This document shows, in pieces, positions 16,974 through 29,000 of a stretch of DNA of 64,000 bases. The notes under the pieces are model-generated. The model had not been told where the DNA came from and made no database searches. It worked only from the letters and a program-made list of their open reading frames with translations. The stretch is from Verrucomicrobiota bacterium (GTDB lineage: Bacteria; Verrucomicrobiota; Verrucomicrobiia; Limisphaerales; JACRJZ01). Every line of letters starts with the position of its first letter. The stretch's first letter is position 1. The stretch is from positions 17,515 to 81,514 of the forward strand of contig JACRJZ010000059.1 of assembly GCA_016219875.1 (NCBI GenBank), read 5' to 3'. Position numbers and translations under genes: made by a program.

Positions 16974-19900
16974 GCGACCTGACGACCATCCCCACGGCCG
17001 AGTTGGCGAATCTGGAAGAGCGCCTCCGGAAGCTCGCCACCGACAAGTCCAACCTCCAGTTGATCCTCCAACTGATGAACCGGGTGAGCGCCGCCGCCGG
17101 ACTCGAGAACACGGTCGGGAACATGCTGCAGGCCGTCGGCGACGTGATTGGCGGCGTGAACCTCATCCTTTATTACCGCGTCGGTGGGGAGCTCCACTCT
17201 GCCAATCTCGGGGGCGACCGGAAGCAACTCAGCGTTCTGGAGGACGATCTTGTCCGGCGGGCCTTTGAGACTCGCGAACCCGTCGAGCGTGAGCACTCCT
17301 TCAGCGACACGCGGATGCTGACGCCGGAATTCACCAGCGCGTACACCTGGGCGGTTCCGCTCCTGGTGGGCTCCGAGGTCATCGGCGTGCTCAAGTTGGA
17401 AAGCCTGCACCTCGCCATGTGCGAGCTGTCCCAGCAATTGCCCACCTTCTTCAGTTATGCCGCCCTGGTCCTGAAGCACGAGATTGAGAGCCACTCGAAG
17501 CACCTGCAAGCCGCCAGGCTCGCGGCCATCGTCGAGTTCTCGGATGACGCCATCATTGGGAAGACCCTGGAGGGCGTCATCACGAGTTGGAACCGAGGAG
17601 CGGAGAGAATCTACGGCTATACGGCGACGGAGATGGTGGGCCGGTCGATGACGCGGTTGGCGCCGCCGGGATACGAGGACGACGTGCCCCGGATCCTGGC
17701 GCGGCTTGCGGACGGCCAGCACCTTGAGCATTACGAGACGGTCCGACGGAGAAAGGACGGCCGGGATATCCACGTTTCCCTGGCCATTTCGCCGATCAAG
17801 GACGCCGCCGGGAGCATCGTGGGGGCCTCGACCATTGCCCGCGACATCACCGAGCGCAAACATGCGGAGGAGGAACTGCGCCGGGTGAACCGGGCCCTGC
17901 GCATGCTCAGCGATTCCAACCAGGCGTTGATCCGCATCACTGACGAAGCCACCCTGCTGAACGAGGTCTGCCGGATTGTCGTCGAGGTTGGGGGCTATCG
18001 CATGGCGTGGGTGGGATTCGCCGAGCAGGATGCAGCGAAAACTTTGCGGCCGGTGGCCCGCGCGGGACTCGACTCAGGATATGTTGAGTCGGCTGGCCTA
18101 ACTTGGGCGGACACCGAACGCGGTCGAGGCCCGGGCGGCACCGTGATCCGCACAGGGCAGTTGTGCCTGGTCCGCGACATCCCCAACGATCCTGCCTTCG
18201 CTCCCTGGCGGGAGATGGCCGCTCGGTGCGGATTCCAGTCGATCATCGCGTTACCCTTGACCAGTGAAGGCCAGACGTTCGGGGCGCTGGGCATCTATGC
18301 CGCCGAGGTGGATGCCTTCGACGCCCAGGAGGTGGAGGTTTTAAAAGAACTGGCCGGCGATTTGGCGTTTGGCGTTGCGGCGGTGCGCACCCAGCTTGCG
18401 CGCAAGAAGGCGGAGGAGGCCATTGGCGTCTCGGAACTCAAGTACCGCATCGTGGCCGACAACACCTATGACTGGGAATTCTGGCTAAGCCCCGAGGGGC
18501 GGTTCCTGTACACATCGCCGTCGTGCGAGCGGATCACCGGATTCAAACCGGCGGATTTTGAGGCTGACCCCACCCTGCTGGATCAACTCATTCATCCCGA
18601 CGATCGCCAGCGTTTTGCGGCCTACCAGCGGGAGGCGCTGAGCGGCCGTCAGGAACCGGAACAGCAGTTCCGCGTGGTTCGCCCTGATGGCACCGAGCGC
18701 TGGATTGGCCATGTCAGCGCAGCCGTCCATGACGAAACCGGCCGGTTCCTCGGCGTGCGGGGCAGCAATCGTGACATCACCGAGCGCAAACGCGCGGAAG
18801 AGGCCTTGGCCCTGTTCCGGGCGCTCATCGACCGAACGACTGACGCTGTCGAGGTTCTCGATCCTGAAACAGGCCGGTTTCTCGACGTAAACGAAAAGGC
18901 CTGCCAAGCCCACGGGTACACGCGCGAGGAGTTCCTGAAGCTGACCGTGTTTGACATCGAGATCAGCCTCGACCCAACGAACCGCGAGTTTTGGCCAGAG
19001 TGGATGAAAGAAGTCCGGAGCGCAGGTTTCAAGCCGTTTGAAGGGAGGCATCGGCGCAAGGACGGCTCGACGTTCCCCGTCGAAGTCAACGTCAACTATA
19101 TCCGTCTGGACCGCGATTATCTGGTTTCCGTGGCGCGCGACATCACCGAGCGCAAACAGGCGGAAGAAGCGCTAAACCAGACGCACCAGAGCTATGTGGC
19201 GCTGGTGAATTCCATCGATGGGATCGTTTGGGAGGCCGACGTGCAGACCTTCGCCTTCAGCTTTGTCAGCCACCCAGCCGAACGGCTGCTGGGCTATCCG
19301 ACGGAGCGCTGGCTGGCTGAGCCGACCTTCTGGAAGGATCATCTTCATCCCGACGATCAGGAATGGGCCGTTGACTTCTGTGCCAAGGCCGTCCGGGAAA
19401 AGCGGTCGCACGATTTCGAGTACCGCATGTTGGCGGCGGACGGCCGCGTCGTCTGGTTGCGGGATATCGTGACCGTCACGGTCGAGAACGACCAGCCGGT
19501 TCGATTGCGGGGCGTGATGGTGGACATCACCGAGCGCAAGCGGGCGGAGGAAGCGCTCCGAACCAGTGAAGCCAATCTCCAACTCGCCCTGGAGGCCGGG
19601 CGCCTGGGGGATTGGCGGTGGAACATCGTCACCGGCGAAATCACCTGGTCAGCACAGTGCAAGGCGCTCTACGGCCTGTCTCCCGACGCGGACGTAAACC
19701 ATGAACAGTTCCTCGCGCTCGTGCATCCGGACGACCGCGAGTGCGTGGTCGCTGCGCTCAAGCAGGCGGTGGAGACCCGGGTGGACTACGAGGTGGAAAA
19801 GCGCGTCATCTGGCCCGACGGGTCAGTGCATTGGACCGCTTCCCGGGGCCGGGTGTTCTGCGATGCCGCCGGCCAGCCCTTGCACATGGCGGGCGTGACC

Positions 19901-22272
19901 ATGGACATCAGCGCCCGCAAGCAAGCCGAGACAGCGCTCCGCGAGAGCGAGGCGCGCTACCGCTTCCTGGCGGAGCATATTACGGATGTCGTGTGGGCCT
20001 TCGACGTCAACTCGATGCGGTTTACGTATGTCAGCCCCTCCATCGCGCAACTGCGGGGGGTCACGAGTGAAGAAGCTCTGAGCCAATCCCTGGACGAGCG
20101 GCTGACCCCCGGCTCGTTGGACATGGTCCAGGCGAAACTTCCGGCGCGCCTCCAAGCCTATCTGAGCGGGGATACCAGCGCAGTGACCCAGACCGACATT
20201 CTCGAGCAGACGCACAAAGGCGGAAGCCTGATTTGGACCGAGGTGGTTTCCACTTTCGTTGGCGACGCCAAGACTGGGGTCCAGGTGATCGGCGTGTCCC
20301 GCGACATCACCGAGCGTCACCGGATCAAGCTGGCCCTCCAGCGCGATGAAGCGGAACTGTCCGCCATCTACGATCACGCGCCGGTCATGATGGTCCTGCT
20401 CGACGAAGACCTTTGCCTGCGGCGTTTGAATCAGGCGGCGATCGAGTTTGCCCGCCGGCCCGAAGGTGAAGTCCTGGGGACGCGCGCCGGGGACCTGCTG
20501 GGTTGCCTCCATGCGCTGGACGATCCACGCGGTTGCGGCTGCGGCCCGGCATGCACCACCTGTCCGCTCCGGCTGAGCATCCGTGACACCCTCCAGACCG
20601 GCCAGAGCCACCGGCGCGTCGAAGCCAGGCCCAGTCTCATCCACGGCCGCGAAAACTGGGATGTGACTCTGCTGGCCTCGACGGCCCGGCTTGTCCTGGA
20701 GAACAAACCGATGGTCCTGCTGTGCTTGGAAGACATCTCCCGACAGAAACGAGCCGAAGAGAAGACGCGGGAGCAGGCCGCTTTGCTGGAAATCGCCCAG
20801 GACGCCATCTCCGTGCTCGACCTGAAAGGCAAAGTGCTTTTCTGGAATCGGGGTGCAGAACGGCTCTACGGGTGGACTCACCAGGAAGCTCTCGACCACG
20901 AAGCCGAGACTCTGGTCTTCGGGGGAGCCTCGCCCGAATTCCGGGACCTTCTGCAAACGGTCTTGGCCCGCGGCGAATGGAACGGCGAACTGCACCAAGT
21001 GACGAGAAGCGGCACGCGGGTCCTGACCCAAAGCCGGGCCACGCTGGTGCAAGATCCCGCCGGTCTTCCCAAGTCGATCCTGGTTGTCAGCACGGACGTG
21101 ACGGAGCAGAAGGCGCTCGAGGCCCGCTACCTCCGGGCCCAGCGCATGGAGAGCATTGGTTCCCTGGCCGGCGGAGTGGCCCACGATCTCAACAACATTC
21201 TCGCGCCCATGTTGCTGGCGGTGGACCTGCTGCGCCCTTTGAGCCAGCGACCCGAGGACGAGCAGATGCTGAACCTCCTGGAGAACAGCGCACGGCGCGG
21301 CGCCGCCATTGTCAAACAACTGCTCACGTTTGGGCGCGGCCTGGGAGGCGAGCGGGTCGAGATGCAGCCGCGCACCCTGCTCAAGGAAATGGCCAAGGTC
21401 ATCCACGAAACCTTTCCCAAGTCGATCACCCTGGAACAGCGGTTCCCGGAAGATCTGTGGACCCTCCGGGCAGACGCCACGCAGATCCACCAAGTGCTGA
21501 TGAACCTGTGTGTGAACGCCCGCGACGCCATGCCCCGGGGCGGGCGGCTTACCCTGGCCGCCGAGAACCTGGTGCTGGACAGGACTATGCCCGCCTCAAT
21601 CCCGAGGCCAAGCCCGGCCCCTACGTTGTCTTTCTGGTCGCGGACACCGGCACCGGCATTCCGCCCGAGGTGATGGACAAGATCTTCGATCCCTTCTTCA
21701 CCACCAAAGACCCGGGGAAGGGCACAGGCTTGGGTTTGGCGACGGTCTTGGGCATCGTCAAGGGCCACGGCGGGTTTGTGCAGGTGCAGAGCCATCCCGG
21801 CCAAGGCAGCGTGTTCCACGCTTACCTGCCGGCTATCGGCGGCCTGCTCGCTCCGTCGTCTGAGGTCACAGCCCGCCCGCCCCAATGGCGGGGCCGCGGG
21901 GAACTGGTCTTGTTGGTGGACGACGAGGAATCCGTCCGCGAGATCGCGCGGCGCACCCTCCAATCCCACGGCTACCACGTGCTCGTCGCGGCGGATGGGG
22001 CGGAGGGGCTGGCCACCTTCCGCGCCCAGTCCAAAGCGATCCACCTCCTGGTCACCGACATGGTTATGCCCATTTTGGACGGGGCCACTCTCATCCGGGC
22101 CGCGCGGCAGATCGAACCGGGCTTGCCCGTGGTGGCCATGAGCGGCCTGCACGCGCAGCAGGAAGAAGCGATGGGACCCCACACCAAGGCCGACGCGTTT
22201 CTCTCGAAGCCCTTCACCTCGGATCGGCTGCTCGCCTCCCTTCACCGGGCGCTTGGCAGCCGGACGATTTGA
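16970..22272 (+). CDS. Multi-PAS/GAF hybrid histidine kinase, interrupted by a frameshift
   Basis: The first frame (16970-21673) encodes 1567 residues: a GAF domain (about 25-170), a PAS domain, a second GAF domain (about 325-475), then a string of PAS/PAC units, most ending in DITERKxAEE. The phosphoacceptor region is GSLAGGVAHDLNNILAPM with His1405. The ATPase domain then begins but goes out of frame at about 21580-21588. The sequence continues one frame over with VADTGTGIPPEV, DPFFTTKDPGKGTGLGLAT and a receiver domain (LVLLVDDEESV..VTDMVMP) up to 22272. Restoring one base gives a complete hybrid kinase of about 1767 residues. There are no membrane segments, so it is a cytoplasmic sensor. 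The ATG overlaps the UroD-like gene's stop by 4 nt. Confidence 0.85.
21580..21588 (+). other. Frameshift site in the kinase ATPase domain
   Basis: The codons CTG GAC AGG ACT ATG GCC-type reading (frame 1) lose homology after LVLD. Re-reading one base at 21586 gives TAT GCC CGC, which resumes the conserved YARLNPEAKPGPYV stretch. This is consistent with a one-base deletion, a sequencing error or, less likely, programmed slippage; I see no classic slippery heptamer. Confidence 0.75.
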
Positions 22273-22287
22273 TTGCAGACTCCCGCC

Positions 22288-22956
22288 ATGCTTGAACCTG
22301 CCGAGCGCCGGATCGCGAAGATCTTGTTGGTGGAAGACCACGAGATCATGCGGGAGGGAGTGCGCCTCCTGATCGGGCGGGAACCGGATTTGCAGGTGGT
22401 GGGCGAGGCTGCGGACGCGCGGACGGCCCTGGAACTGACCGGGCGTCTGCATCCCGACTTGGTGGTGTTGGATCTCGGCTTGCCGGACGCCCACGGCACG
22501 GACCTGGCACGGCGAATCCTGGAGCATCAACCTTCCGCGCGCCTCATCATCCTGTCGGCTCAGGGGGACCCGGACTTGCTCAAGGAGGCGCTCGAGGCCG
22601 GCGTCTCCGGTTATGTTCTCAAGGCCAACTCGTCCGACGAATTGGTGCGCGCCCTCCGCGCCGTGGCCGCCGGCCGGATGTATCTCTGTCCCGAACTTTG
22701 TTCGACCATGCTCACCGGCTACAAGCGGCTCCTGGAAACCCCCAACCGGCCCAGCCCCGGCGATCTTTCTGAGCGAGAGCGCGGCGTGCTCAGACTGCTT
22801 TCGGAAGGCCGCACGACCAAGGAAATCGCCGATGAACTGGGGCTGAGCACCAAGACGATCGAAACCCACCGGCTGCGGATCATGGAAAAGCTGGGCGTGC
22901 ATAGCGTGGCTGAGTTGACGAAGCACGCCATTCGGTTGGGACTCACTTCGGTCTGA
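22288..22956 (+). CDS. NarL/FixJ-family response regulator
   Basis: 222 residues from the ATG at 22288; a TTG at 22273, directly after the kinase stop, is an alternative. The receiver domain has the acidic pocket VEDHE, the phosphoacceptor Asp62 in LVVLDLGLPD, Ser in ILSAQGD and Lys in GYVLKAN. A LuxR-type helix-turn-helix follows: LSERERGVLRLLSEGRTTKE, then ELGLSTKTIETHRLRIMEKL. It is the likely output of the hybrid kinase immediately upstream and should bind DNA as a dimer when phosphorylated. Its targets are not evident. Confidence 0.93.
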   Translation: MLEPAERRIAKILLVEDHEIMREGVRLLIGREPDLQVVGEAADARTALELTGRLHPDLVVLDLGLPDAHGTDLARRILEHQPSARLIILSAQGDPDLLKEALEAGVSGYVLKANSSDELVRALRAVAAGRMYLCPELCSTMLTGYKRLLETPNRPSPGDLSERERGVLRLLSEGRTTKEIADELGLSTKTIETHRLRIMEKLGVHSVAELTKHAIRLGLTSV

Positions 22957-23506
22957 ACCCGCGGGCGTTTCCCCGGCCCAGAGTCGGCAAGCTGTCGAGA
23001 TCTGCGTCCGAAGGCGGGGCCGGATTCAGATGCTCCGAGAGGCGCGCCAGTGTCTGACCGGGCCATGGCCGCCTCACCGTAAACGCCGACGAACGATCGT
23101 CGTACCCGGCGGGGTCGTGCCGACACTCTGTCCGCTTTGGGGGCCATGGCCGAAATGCCTTCGTGCCTGCAACCGCTCCTCGGCTCGCGGCCTGCGATTA
23201 TGCGGAGCGCGTTCAGGAATAACGCGACTTCGTTCAGGAACTCCCTAATTTAGCCCCACCGTCTCCCGCCGATATGGCAGACGTGAACATCTCGGCTCCG
23301 ACAGTTGATTCAGACTCCAACCGCGCTGCAAAGGCACGCGAGTGCTCCATTCCCACGCTGGAGGGTGAATCCTGTTTCCGGCCCATGAGCTGCACCCCCC
23401 TCACTCTGTCCCCCTCCTTCAGCGGGGAAGGGATCCCGCAGGACGAGTGAGAGGGATGCGGCGGGGCTGACCTGCTCTCCGCCTCCCAGAGACAACCAAC
23501 CAGACT
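22957..23506. other. Gene-free stretch between the regulator and the chemoreceptors
   Basis: No coding frame is convincing. It contains a direct repeat CGTTCAGGAA at 23210 and 23231 (21 bp apart, two helical turns) and an imperfect hairpin with arms CCCTCACTC (23398-23406) and GAGTGAGAGGG (23445-23455). The spaced direct repeat could be a regulator site. Confidence 0.4.
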
Positions 23507-23641
23507 ATGAAACTCAGCAAGAAACTCGCAGCAGGCTTCGGCGGTTTGACCCTCATCGCGGTCGGGCTGGGGATCGCGGGCTACTTCCACCCGACCAGAA
23601 AGGACCGCTCCCACGAAACGGAACTGGCGGTGACGGAATAG
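23507..23641 (+). pseudogene. N-terminal scrap of a methyl-accepting chemotaxis protein
   Basis: A 44-codon frame begins MKLSKKLAAGFGGLTLIAVG, the first membrane segment typical of chemoreceptors, and then runs into unrelated residues and a stop. The full receptor 43 bp downstream starts in the same way ([20 protein letters not shown]). It looks like what is left of a tandem duplicate. Confidence 0.65.
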
Positions 23642-23683
23642 CTCTCACGTTCTCCCTCCCTCAACCTCTCCTATCCCAATTCT

Positions 23684-25450
23684 ATGAAACTCCAAAGTCA
23701 ACTAGTCGGCGCGTTCGGCCTGTGCGCTCTCATTGCGGCCATCATGGGCAGTGCGGGGTACCACAGCGTGGGGAAACTGGGAACCTCTCTCGACGAGGTC
23801 TGCACGAACCGGCTTCCGAGCATCCAAGGTCTGGACCTGATCAGGGAAGCCCAGACCGCGATTGATGGGGCCGAAAACGCGCTGCTCTGCGAAGAACTTG
23901 GCGAGCAGGGTCGCCTGGACGCCTACAAACGGGTCGCTGACAAATGGATGCAGGTGGACCAAGGCTGGAAAGTCTATGAACCGCTGCCCCAAACCGTGGA
24001 AGAAGCGAAGACGTGGAAGGAGTTTGTGCCGGCATGGAACGCCTGGAAGGCCGACCATGAAAACTTCATCAAGCTCTCCCGTGACTATGACGCCAAGAAA
24101 ACGGCCCAAAGCGATACGGCCACCTCGGGAGTTCGGCGCAAGAAACTGGTCGAGCAGGCGCTGGTCGTGAACCCGAAGACGTTCGCCAAAGCAGCCGAGG
24201 TCTTGGGCCAACTCCTTGAGATCAATGCGCAGGTTGCGGCGCACGAGAAAACCCAGGCGGCGGCATTGGAGAAGAGCGTGAAGTTCACCATGGTGCTGGC
24301 AACGTTCCTGGGGGTTGTCGCCGCCTTTGTGTTTGGCGTCTTCATGTCCCGCTCCATTACCAAACCGCTCCAACGGGGGGTGGGGTTCTCGGAACGCGTG
24401 GCGCGCGGGGACCTCACGCAAAGGCTGAACCTCGACCGCAAGGATGAAATCGGCCAGCTCGCCAACGCCATGAACCACATGATTGAGGGATTGAGGACGA
24501 GCATCGGCAAAGTGGCGCAGAACGCCCAGGCCCTGGCCGCCTCCTCGCAAGAGTTGAGCGCCACCAGCACGCAAGTTAGCGCCAACTCCGAAGAAACCTC
24601 CGCCCAGGCCAACGTGGTGGCCTCTGCCGCAGAGCAGGTCAGCAAGAATGTCAGCACCGTCGCCGCCTCCGCCGAGGAGATGAGCGCCACCGTCAAGGAA
24701 ATCGCCAAGCAGACCACCGAGGCGGCGAAAGTCGCCAGCCGGGCCGCCCAGATGGCAGAAACAACCAACGCGACCATCATCAAGCTCGGCGAAAGCAGTG
24801 CCGAAATTGGCAATGTCATCAAGGTCATCACCTCCATCGCCGAGCAGACCAACCTCCTGGCCTTGAATGCCACGATCGAAGCGGCCCGCGCGGGCGAAGC
24901 GGGCAAAGGCTTCGCGGTTGTCGCCGGCGAGGTGAAGGAACTGGCCAAGCAAACCGCCAAAGCCACCGAAGAGATCCGGGGCAAGATCGAGTCCATCCAG
25001 ACGGACACCCAGACCTCGGTGTCGGCGATCCGGGACATTTCGGAGATCATCAAGAAGATCAACGAAATTCAGTCGGTGGTGGCCAGTTCGGTGGAAGAGC
25101 AGGCGGCCACGACCAATGAGATTTCCAACAACTCGACGGAAGCGGCGCAAGGGAGCAAGGACATTGCGAAGAACATCCTGAGCGTGTCGGAGGCGGCCAG
25201 GAGTTCAACGGAAGCCTCGACCAGCACGGCGGCCGCGGCCAACGAGTTGGCGCGGCTGGCGGCCGACCTCAACAATGTGGTCTCGCAATTCACCCTGGAA
25301 GGCCACCACGAGGCCCTGCGCCTCGAAACCGCCCCCAAACGCCAGGAGGACGCGCCCAGCTTGGCGGAAGGTCGCGTCGGCAATGGAAGGCCGGGCCACC
25401 AAGTTGGGCCGCCAGTCGCCCGAGTGGCTAACGGGCGAGCCTCCCGCTGA
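23684..25450 (+). CDS. Methyl-accepting chemotaxis protein
   Basis: 588 residues. TM1 is at about 8-26, a roughly 170-residue periplasmic four-helix-bundle type sensor domain follows, then TM2 at about 202-222 ([19 protein letters not shown]). A HAMP domain comes next ([20 protein letters not shown]) and then the cytoplasmic signalling hairpin, whose tip [20 protein letters not shown] (from about residue 384) is the CheA/CheW contact. The tail after VVSQFTLEG is about 50 polar residues with no CheR-docking pentapeptide. No che genes are nearby, so it must serve a chemosensory array encoded elsewhere. The ligand is unknown. Confidence 0.94.
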   Translation: MKLQSQLVGAFGLCALIAAIMGSAGYHSVGKLGTSLDEVCTNRLPSIQGLDLIREAQTAIDGAENALLCEELGEQGRLDAYKRVADKWMQVDQGWKVYEPLPQTVEEAKTWKEFVPAWNAWKADHENFIKLSRDYDAKKTAQSDTATSGVRRKKLVEQALVVNPKTFAKAAEVLGQLLEINAQVAAHEKTQAAALEKSVKFTMVLATFLGVVAAFVFGVFMSRSITKPLQRGVGFSERVARGDLTQRLNLDRKDEIGQLANAMNHMIEGLRTSIGKVAQNAQALAASSQELSATSTQVSANSEETSAQANVVASAAEQVSKNVSTVAASAEEMSATVKEIAKQTTEAAKVASRAAQMAETTNATIIKLGESSAEIGNVIKVITSIAEQTNLLALNATIEAARAGEAGKGFAVVAGEVKELAKQTAKATEEIRGKIESIQTDTQTSVSAIRDISEIIKKINEIQSVVASSVEEQAATTNEISNNSTEAAQGSKDIAKNILSVSEAARSSTEASTSTAAAANELARLAADLNNVVSQFTLEGHHEALRLETAPKRQEDAPSLAEGRVGNGRPGHQVGPPVARVANGRASR

Positions 25451-25504
25451 TACCGGGACCGACAACGTGGGGGAGGCCCAGAAGTCGGAAGAGGAGGGCC
25501 GATG

Positions 25505-25603
25505 CCATCGGACTCAGGGAGGAAGGCGATGAAGGTGATTCGCTGAACCTTTGTTCCGCCCATCACGGCCCAGCCTTCTCCCATTCCTCTCTGAATCCGA
25601 TGG
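25505..25603. repeat. Family-C inverted repeat, copy 2
   Basis: Arms at 25505-25524 and 25584-25603 carry the CCATCGGACTCAGGGAGGAA / TTCCTCTCTGAATCCGATGG sequence also seen at 13171-13240. The loop differs between the copies. It lies just downstream of the chemoreceptor gene and may serve as its terminator. Confidence 0.7.
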
Positions 25604-25642
25604 ACCCGTTCCCAAATTCACCCGGGAGCTTCCTGAAAAACC

Positions 25643-25905
25643 GTCGCAGCCGACGTGAGGAGACTCATTTCATATGCGGAATGCGGAATGCGGAATGGAA
25701 GTTGGAGCCTGCCAAGAAACGGAGCGCGACTGGGTCCGCAGGACCAGCCGTCGCAGCCACCCAGGCGTGAGGCGTGGGAGCACGTCCGAACTTCGTTCTC
25801 TGGAGCGTGCTGCGGCTGGGTCTTCAACCACAACCGCGCTCCGTTCCTTGGCCCGAGGCAGCAACCGTCGGTGGCGGCTCCGACTCTCCTCACGTCGGCG
25901 GCTAC
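25643..25905. repeat. Composite repeat: family-A pair enclosing dispersed element copy 2
   Basis: Family-A cores at 25643-25666 (minus) and 25882-25905 (plus) bracket a segment that contains, at 25705-25852, the element homologous to the reverse complement of 7362-7484. That element has terminal inverted repeats (GCCAAGAAACGGAGCGCG and CGCGCTCCGTTCCTTGGC). It has the form of a small non-autonomous transposon. Confidence 0.7.
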
Positions 25906-26015
25906 GGGGTTTTGCGATTGCCTCCTGGTGCCGGCGCTTGCCATTTGTCTGCCCCAGAATTGGTTTGCCGCCCGGCCGCGATTTTGCATATCCTCCGCCG
26001 ACAACGCATCCGACC

Positions 26016-29000
26016 ATGCCTTTGAAACAAGAAAGAAGATTGCTGGCGATGGACACTGCTCTGGGGGCAGACGTGTTGGGCGTCCGCAAGGTCGTGGTGC
26101 AGGAGCAACTGAGCCGGCTGTTTCAGATCGAGGCCGAGCTAAGCAGCGAGGACGGCAACATCGACTTCGACAAGGTGGTCGGCCACAACGCCACCCTCCG
26201 CCTCCAGATTGGCCAGAAGGGCACCCGCTACTTCAACGGCTACGTCAGCCGCTTCGTGCAGGCTGGGAACCGCGGCGGCTACGCCCATTACCAAGCCACG
26301 CTGGTGCCGTGGCTCTGGCTGCTGACCCGCGCTTCGGACTGCCGGATCTTTCAGGAAAAGAAAGCGCCGGAGATTGTCGAGGAAGTCTTCAAGGCGCACG
26401 GGTTCAGCGACTACAAGCTCAAGCTAAGCGGCACCTACGAGAAAAGGGAGTATTGCGTCCAGTACCGCGAGACGGACTTCAACTTCGTCAGCCGGCTCAT
26501 GGAGCAAGAAGGCATCTACTATTATTTCGAGCACGAGAACGGCAAACACACCTTGGTGCTGGCCGACTCCATCAGCGCCCACAATCCGTTTCCGGGCTAC
26601 GAAGAGGTCAAGTTCCACGAACTGGAGAAGGGCGCCACCGGCCGCGAGGTCATCACGGACTGGGTGATGGAGAAGGAAGTCCAGCCCGTGGCTTGCGCGC
26701 TGAACGATTTTGACTTCAAGAAGCCGAAGACCTCCCTGCTGGCCAGTTCCGCCGTCACCCGCCAATACGGGAGCGCCGTGTACGAGAGGTACGACTACCC
26801 CGGCGAGTACTTGGAGGTGGGCGAAGGCGAGCGGCTGGCCGGCGTGCATCTCGATGAGTTGCAGACCCAGCACGAGGTCCTGCGCGGCCAGGCCAACACC
26901 CGCGGCCTTTGCACCGGCAGCGTCTTCAAGCTCAAGGGCCATCCCCGCGACGACCAGAACCGCGACTACCTCATCACCGGCGTGAACCTGCACGCGGACG
27001 CCGGCGAGTTTGCCTCCGCGCCCGGCGGCGGCGAGGGCGAGTTTTTTGCCTGCAACTTCACGTGCATCGACAAAGCCCAGCAATTCCGCGCGGCGCGGCT
27101 CACGCGCAAGCCTTTCGTGCAAGGCCCCCAGACGGCCATGGTCGTCGGCCCTTCCGGCGAGGAGATTTACACGGACAAGTACGGGCGCGTGAAAGTCCTC
27201 TTCCACTGGGACCGCTACGCCAAAGCGGATGAGAACGCCTCGTGCTGGATTCGCGTTTCGCAAGCCTGGGCTGGCAAGCAGTGGGGCGCCATCTACACGC
27301 CGCGCATCGGCCAGGAAGTCATCGTCGAGTTTCTTGAAGGCGATCCCGACCGGCCCATCATCACCGGCCGCGTGTACAACGACGTGGCCATGCCGCCTTA
27401 CAAGCTGCCGGACGAGAAGACCAAATCGACGCTCAAGTCCAATTCCAGCAAGGGCGGCGGCGGCTTCAATGAAATCCGCCTCGAAGACAAGAAAGGCAGC
27501 GAACAGATTTTCGTTCACGCCGAGAAAGACGAGGACATCCGCGTCAAGAACGACGCCCGCGAGTGGATCGGCAACGAGCGGCATCTCATCGTCAAGAAGG
27601 ACCAACTGGAGAAGGTCGAGGGCGACAAACACTCCTTCGTCAAGGGCAACAGTCTTTCCAAAGTCGAGGGCGACCGCGGCGCGACGATCAAGGGCGGGCA
27701 CTTCGTCCAGGTGGACAGCGGCGACAACCTCACCGTCAAAGGCGATCAGGCGATCAAGGTCGGCGGCGACGCCAATTTCAAGACCGACAAGAACCTGAAC
27801 GAGGAAGCCGCCCAGAAGATTTCCATCAAGGCCGGCACGGACCTGCACATCAAGGCCGGGACGAACTACGCCGTGGACGCCGGGATGGCCGTGCATATCA
27901 AGGGCGGCGCGACGGTGGTGGTCGAGGCGGGCACGCAATTGTCGCTGAAGGTCGGGGGTAACTTCATCGACATCAATCCCGGCGGCGTCTTCATCAAGGG
28001 AACGATGGTGATGATCAACAGCGGCGGGGCCGCCGGTTCTGGCGGCGGCAGTTCGCCCACGGCGCCCGCTGCGCCCGAGGCTCCCGATCCGCCGAAAGAC
28101 GCCAAAGACGCCGACAAAGCCGACCCCGGCAAAGTCGATGAAGCGCCGCCCGCACCCACGCCCCCCAAGCCGCAGACTTTCAGCGACGCGGCCAAGGTGC
28201 TCGAGTACGCGGCCGAAACCGGCACGCCCTTTTGCGAAGAGTGCAACAAGGACAAAGACAAGCCGCCGGAAGAAGAGTTGCCCGTCATCGCCAGCATCGC
28301 GTGGCTGGACGGGGCCGACGACAAGGAAACGGCCGCCGGCGACCAGTGGGTCAACCTGCCGCGTGAGGCCAAGTGGGTGGACGCGGACCACGGCGTCGCC
28401 AACATCGATCGGCTCAGCCTGAAGCCCCGTTTCAGGGTCACGTTCTCCAAGCCCGGCAGCCACGCTTTCAAGGTCACGCCGGCCGCGGACAACGACAACG
28501 CCGCTTACTCCAACGCGGAGAAAGGGCGCAACGCCAAGTTCAAGTGGATGGACCAGGCGAAGGATTACACGACCGACGGCGACGGCACCAAGATTGTCGC
28601 CTCCGACTTCTTCACCACCTGTGCTGGCGAGGACAAGTTCAAGCTCGTGGCCGAAGACAAGAACAACAGCCCGACAGTTGAAACGGGCTGGCTGCGCACG
28701 CGCCGGCTGGCTTACTTGGTGCCGATCAAGATGACCGGCATGGCCGCGGTGGCAGACCTCGGCACGCTGCGGGGCGAGTACGCCAAGCACGGCATTGAGA
28801 TCGTGGAACTGCCGGCAGCGGAAATCGACCGCATGTCCAACATCAGCACCGCCGACGAGAACACGTTCAAGACCCGGTGCAAGACCGCTTTCGACGGCTC
28901 GCAAGGCAAGGCCAAGTCGCCGTATTCCGTCGCCATCGCCTTCACCGAGCATCTCGCGGTCAAGAACCCCAACCAAGACCTCGAACTGGCTGGTGTCGCC

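Larger units (their letters stand above)
25451..26015. other. Repeat-dense gene-free stretch before the type VI island
   Basis: The reading frame of vgrG is open through part of this stretch but encodes only repeats. It holds the family-C hairpin copy 2 (25505-25603), an outward pair of family-A repeats (25643-25666 minus, 25882-25905 plus), a heptamer microrepeat ATGCGGA three times from about 25674, and the dispersed element copy 2 (25705-25852). Confidence 0.75.

Noticed and set aside
21127..22926. 599-codon minus-strand frame opposite the kinase and regulator
   Set aside because: The plus strand shows kinase, receiver and LuxR motifs; the minus frame shows none.
23398..23455. Hairpin with CCCTCACTC arms as a regulator operator
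   Set aside because: The stem is imperfect and resembles common intergenic palindromes; no reason to assign a regulator.
25674..26015. N-terminal extension of the vgrG frame
   Set aside because: It consists of dispersed repeats and microrepeats; VgrG homology starts right at the ATG at 26016.
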